NCBI GenBank assembly: GCA_037349105.1
Contig: JAYJMM010000032.1
Span: 310,001 to 374,000, forward strand
Origin: Limnomonas spitsbergensis
Lineage: Eukaryota > Chlorophyta > Chlorophyceae > Chlamydomonadales
Direction: 5' to 3'
DNA length: 64,000 bases
The translations under genes and the position numbers were made by a program. Numbering within the stretch: position 1 is the stretch's first letter; every line of letters begins with the position of its first letter. A model generated the notes under the pieces. That model ran no database searches, had not been told where the DNA came from, and worked only from the letters and a program-made list of their open reading frames with translations. Positions 60,321 to 64,000 of the stretch are shown in pieces.

Positions 60321-62141
60321 CGTGAGTGAATCAGTGAGCAGATCAACAGATGCATTCTGGACATTCTTCAAGCCAGCCAGCCAGCCAGCCAGCCTGTGAG
60401 TGAATCAGTGAGCAGATCAACAGATGCATTCTGGACATGCTTCAAGCCAGCCAGCCAGCCAGCCAGTGAATCCGTGAACAGATGCATCCTGCACATGTTG
60501 ACAGTGTTCTTCACACACAAATCAGGGAACTCACTCCTTGTAGCTGATGCGGTGGCACACGGTGACAGCAGCTGCGCCGTGGTCTCGGAGCATCACTGCC
60601 AGGGGCGTGCCGACCACGTTTGAATCCCCCACCACGACGCAACTGCGGCCACGCACATCGATGCCGCTTCGCTTGAGCAGCTCGAGGCAGCCGAGCGGGG
60701 TGCAGGGCACCAGGTGACGTGCGCGCCCTCGCGTGAGCATGCGGCTGGAGGCGAGGGCAAAAACGAGACAGGACGGGGGGGGGGGGCGCTCGACCCACAT
60801 AGGGGAGCCCTAGGACTCGCAATATGGGACATCACGCAAAGAATATGAGCAGTTAGGGGGTCTCTTAACCTTGTTTAGGTGGTGGACAGCAGGCCGGCAT
60901 ATCTTTATCCTTTTCGTGTAAAAACAAACGTGGTCAACAGGGGTGCACGGGGGCAACGGTATTCCCACATTTGTTTGTCTTGGTGAGTTCTTTCGCTCTC
61001 ACCCCATGTTTAAAGGGTGGAACCCGTCAACGTCCTTCCCTGGGTCGAGCTGCTCCATGACCGCAGCCTCATCCAGATGGCGCGTCAGCGGCAGCTGGAT
61101 GAGAACGCCGTCAATGTGCGGCTGCCGGCAGACACGTCGCACCTCCTCCTCGATATCCTCTTGGCTGATGAGGGCGGGGAGAGAGATCATTTCCACGCTG
61201 ATGCCAACCTTGGGCACACAAGGTGTTGTCACAAAGTTGATGCAGCTGCCCACGGCCTTTTTCGAAAGGGCCAGGCAGAGCGAACCGCGGGGAAACCAGC
61301 GACATGAACCAAATCAGGAACTAAAACCACAAGTAGCAGGCAGTTGCAGGGCTGGAGGGGGAAATGCTAACAGGACAGCAGTGTTTCCTTTATAGCGCTC
61401 CAGATATAATGCAGCTACAAGATGGCCTGCGGCCGCGGTGGCCGGCTGCAGCAAGCTTTGTTGCGTGGCAAGGTTTGGTCCTCATCAGCCCTGTGGTGGC
61501 CGCCCGGCAGCCCCCTGAAGCCGAGAATATACTGCGGGGTAGATCCCGATGGAGTCTTTTGCTGAGCAGTGCAGCCCACAGTCCAGCATGGTGCATGCTT
61601 TGCACGAGCCGGGTAACTGCCTGGTTGTTGTCAGATGTGGAAGACAGACTCCGGAGGCTCTGCATGTGCTGCTGCCTCACCTTGAGGCAGGCCTCTTGCT
61701 TCCTCGCGACGTAAAGCATGGAGTCTGGGCGGCTGCCAACCAGGATGACAGCTAGGCCAGGGGGCCTGCTGATTTGTGCGGTGACTTTCCTGGCCTCCTC
61801 AGCCAACTCCTGCATCCACTCGCCTGCAATTCTAGTCATCAGGGTAGACAGGGATATCTTGCGATTGCCATTGGAACATTGATACAATTGTATGCAGGCA
61901 GCAGAAATGCACACCTCTTGCCATCCAGAATGAGAGCCTTGCCTGGACCTGTCCTGACAGGTGCCGTGCTGATCTGTGATGGCATGCTTTTGGATCCACC
62001 CGGTTGCGAACAAAAACCCTCGTAAACAATTTTCAGGGCCGATCGAGCGACGCCGTTATCATCTGGTCGGTTCTGAAGGACAGGCAAGGACAGTGCTCTT
62101 AAGCCCAGCCGCACTACTGGGTGGCCGAGTGTGAGCATCAT
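58405..62141 (-). CDS. folD: Bifunctional methylenetetrahydrofolate dehydrogenase/cyclohydrolase
   Basis: Seven exons on the minus strand: 62141 or 61985 to 61915, 61831-61681, 61208-61003, 60744-60535, 59382-59311, 59050-58822 and 58509-58405 (TGA). All splice phases agree. The enzyme interconverts 5,10-methylene-, methenyl- and 10-formyl-THF. Motifs in order: [30 protein letters not shown] (YxxxK catalytic Lys), [67 protein letters not shown] and [14 protein letters not shown]. The first Met at 62141 adds 52 residues ([20 protein letters not shown]...), arginine-rich and acid-poor at first, like an organelle presequence. Starting at 61985 gives a 347-residue, probably cytosolic form. Between VGIN and VVGDV is an unusually long Gly/Ala/Thr-rich insert. 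The usual GRS of the dinucleotide site reads GDS. Confidence 0.93.
60095..60490. repeat. About 70-bp minisatellite in folD intron 4
   Basis: Five units of GTGAGTGAATCAGTGAGCAG then ATCAACAGATGCATTCTGGA, CATGCTTCAAG, each with a variable run of CCAG tetranucleotides (4-7 copies). Confidence 0.95.
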
Positions 62142-63300
62142 TATTGTATGGCAAATTCAGATACACCATTGATTTCGTAGAAACCAGAGGTAGGAACACG
62201 CGTCGGGAATCAAAGAATCTCATACTCGCCGTACTACCTGCCTTTTCGGTTAGTTCTGACCACTGCTTCTGGCAGGACCGTTTACCCCCCAGGCCTTTCT
62301 TACCAGTGAACTTCACGTTCATTGGGACTTGGGAGGATACGCAATGTACCTTTGTACCTCTTGTGAAGTCTCCTTCCAACCTGGTTGTTGGGTGGATCTT
62401 GCCAGTGCAGATTGGCAGAAAGAGCTCCTGTCATCAATTGATCAGTTGTCGAGGCTGGTAAAAAGCCACATCGGATCTGGTGTAACCTATTAACCTGTCA
62501 TGTTTAGCCTGCACTGTAATATCAGTCACTGTACCCCGTGAAGCACAACTCGCCTTGGCATGCACCAGTATGACGGGTATGGGCTGGTGTCATGCTGAAT
62601 CAGCGCACCGTGCGTAATCCTGAATTATCAGTTCCTTGTTTAAGGATTCTTGCAGCTCAACTATGTGTACGGAACTGCTGTTGAAGTTACACTTTGTGTT
62701 TTCTCTGGATGTCAGAGAAGTGTGTATTTTCACACTTTGGCCTCCTTCTGAGTGGCTGCTTGGTTTTCTGCAGCCACTATTTACTTGCCATAATTCCCTC
62801 TGGAGGCTGGGTCGGATGAACGGTGCTGCCGACCAAGAAACGCACGTTTGTGACATACAAAACAAAACAACAACACCGGTAAGTGTCCAAACAGAAAAGG
62901 ACGGTGGAAAATTGTGCATGTGCTGAGTCAATTATTTCAAGATGCTTAGCATATTGCATGACCGGTATTGATGCATTTGTACGGTGTTTGTTTTGGTACG
63001 TGCCAAGCCACCTTTGGCAAACATCTGGAAAGTCGCCAATGGGCTGATGCAGATCAAACCTCGACCAGCCTACAGCCACAGACCGTGATGTAGCTGAACT
63101 GTATCTGAAGCACCCTAAATGAACAGTGCTGGTCATAGATGCCGCAGGAGCAACACCGTCGAGGTCTAGGTTATAGACAAGTGAAAAATACCGAAAAGCC
63201 AGTGGAACAACGATTCAAGGTGGGCGGTACCGATACTCAAACAGCTGTAAGAGCTCTACTTTTATGGCAGCCGCTAAACATCTACACGACATCCACTAGC
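62142..63300. other. Spacer between folD and kinase gene
   Basis: Both genes are on the minus strand; folD lies downstream of the kinase. The folD promoter should be near 62142-62500, but no clear element was seen. No further gene was recognised. Confidence 0.4.
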
Positions 63301-64000
63301 CTATATCAGCAAGTCTGGATCAGGCATGAGCATGTACTCTGACTGCCGCCCCTGAGCCGCGGCAACCGAGCCCAGCGCAGCTGCGGCAGCGCTGCCGCCG
63401 GCCGGCGCCTTGGTTCTGTGCATCCGCAGCTCAATCTGCACCAGCGCCTTGCACACCTGGTCGAAGTTGGGCCGCGTGGCCTGGGCGTGACCGGTGCACA
63501 GCTCGCCCAGCTTGCGGATGGGGGAGTAGACCTCGGGCGGCCACTGCAGCTGCAGGTCACTGGTCTGTTTGCCGTACAGGATGTGGGCGGGGTGCATGCC
63601 ATGGAAGGGCTGCAAGCTCGTGCACATCTGCCAGAGCATGACGCCGAAGGAATAGACCTGCAGGCCGGGGCAGATTTTGTTTGTGGAATATGAAGGTACT
63701 AGCAACCGTAAGACTCTTGGCAAAGCGATAGGTTCAATTCCGTGCCGATCCCAGTAATAGGTTTGAATCGAATTGCCCTAATAATGTACAAATAGGAGTT
63801 GTCATCGACTCCTCGTCTTTGCATCAGAGTGGGTGAAATACTCCCTCCATTCACTCCTTAGATACTCATGCATATAATATGTGAGTACCGTACTGTATGC
63901 TTCTTAGGTGCCTGGACTGCTTTGACACTTGCCAAGAGGCCCCACTGGCCAATCACCCACATCCGAGCTCTTGTGCAGCACGCCGCGCAGCGCCTCAGGA
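63301..64000 (-). CDS. Raf-like (TKL) protein kinase, last two exons (5' partial)
   Basis: The terminal exon 63657-63301 and the end of the exon before it (64000-63961) join in phase 0. The reading is PEALRGVLHKSSD then VYSFGVMLWQMCTSLQPF. This spans the kinase APE motif and the DVYSFGVMLWE helix F of tyrosine-kinase-like kinases. It continues with LGELCTGHAQATRPNFDQVC, the helix I RPxF motif, and then a Gly/Ala-rich tail of about 45 residues ending LMPDPDLLI. Catalytic-loop and ATP-site exons lie beyond the window. Substrate and pathway cannot be told. Confidence 0.82.

Noticed and set aside
63690..63760. GGTTCAATTCC box-B-like sequence in the kinase intron
   Set aside because: No complementary acceptor strand or D arm upstream.

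Overview
The window looks like nuclear DNA of a green alga, probably a chlorophycean (Chlamydomonas/Volvox/Haematococcus type). Genes are cut into short GC-rich exons with GTGAG-type donors and CAG acceptors. The protein families fit a green alga: a rotatin-like basal-body protein, an SnRK2 kinase, FolD, a Raf-like kinase and WOX-like homeodomain proteins. Introns and spacers are full of minisatellites, MITEs, a LINE and a chromodomain Ty3/gypsy element. The species cannot be named from the sequence.

Layout. 0.1-5.1 kb: last five exons of a rotatin-like armadillo gene (+). 5.3-10.4 kb: no gene seen; a 91-bp duplication and a perfect 40-bp-arm palindrome. 10.4-14.9 kb: one long ORF of a 5'-truncated LINE, with the end of a reverse transcriptase, a domain I read as a PCIF1-like methyltransferase, an RNase H and a C-terminal zinc-knuckle/PD-(D/E)xK nuclease. 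A Harbinger-type MITE sits exactly at its stop codon. 16.4-16.9 kb: a decayed helicase-like fragment. 18-22 kb: two arrays of CGTGGG/CCCACG words flanking a broken Ulp1-type (C48) protease gene that lacks its cysteine exon.

24.3-42.3 kb: two paralogous homeodomain genes in the same orientation (HD1, HD2). They share the same intron positions and have glutamine-rich tails. The intron that splits each homeodomain contains a second copy of a homeodomain exon: helix 3 in HD1 (clear) and a weaker helix-1 copy in HD2. Between and inside these genes are tandem arrays (about 455, 31, 50 and 5 bp units) and a dispersed repeat with a conserved head of about 60 bp.

45-54 kb is a nest of mobile DNA: TTA-flanked MITEs chained end to end, an unrecognised minus-strand gene fragment, a Ty3/gypsy chromovirus with nonsense and frameshift damage and almost no 5' LTR, and a second copy of the 14.9-kb MITE. 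54.6-56.7 kb: an SnRK2 kinase pseudogene without its ATP-binding lobe. 58.4-62.1 kb: a complete seven-exon FolD gene (-). 63.3-64.0 kb: last two exons of a Raf-like kinase running off the right edge (-).

The genes do not form a pathway. The most novel points are the methyltransferase-like domain inside the LINE ORF and the duplicated, possibly alternative, homeodomain exons.
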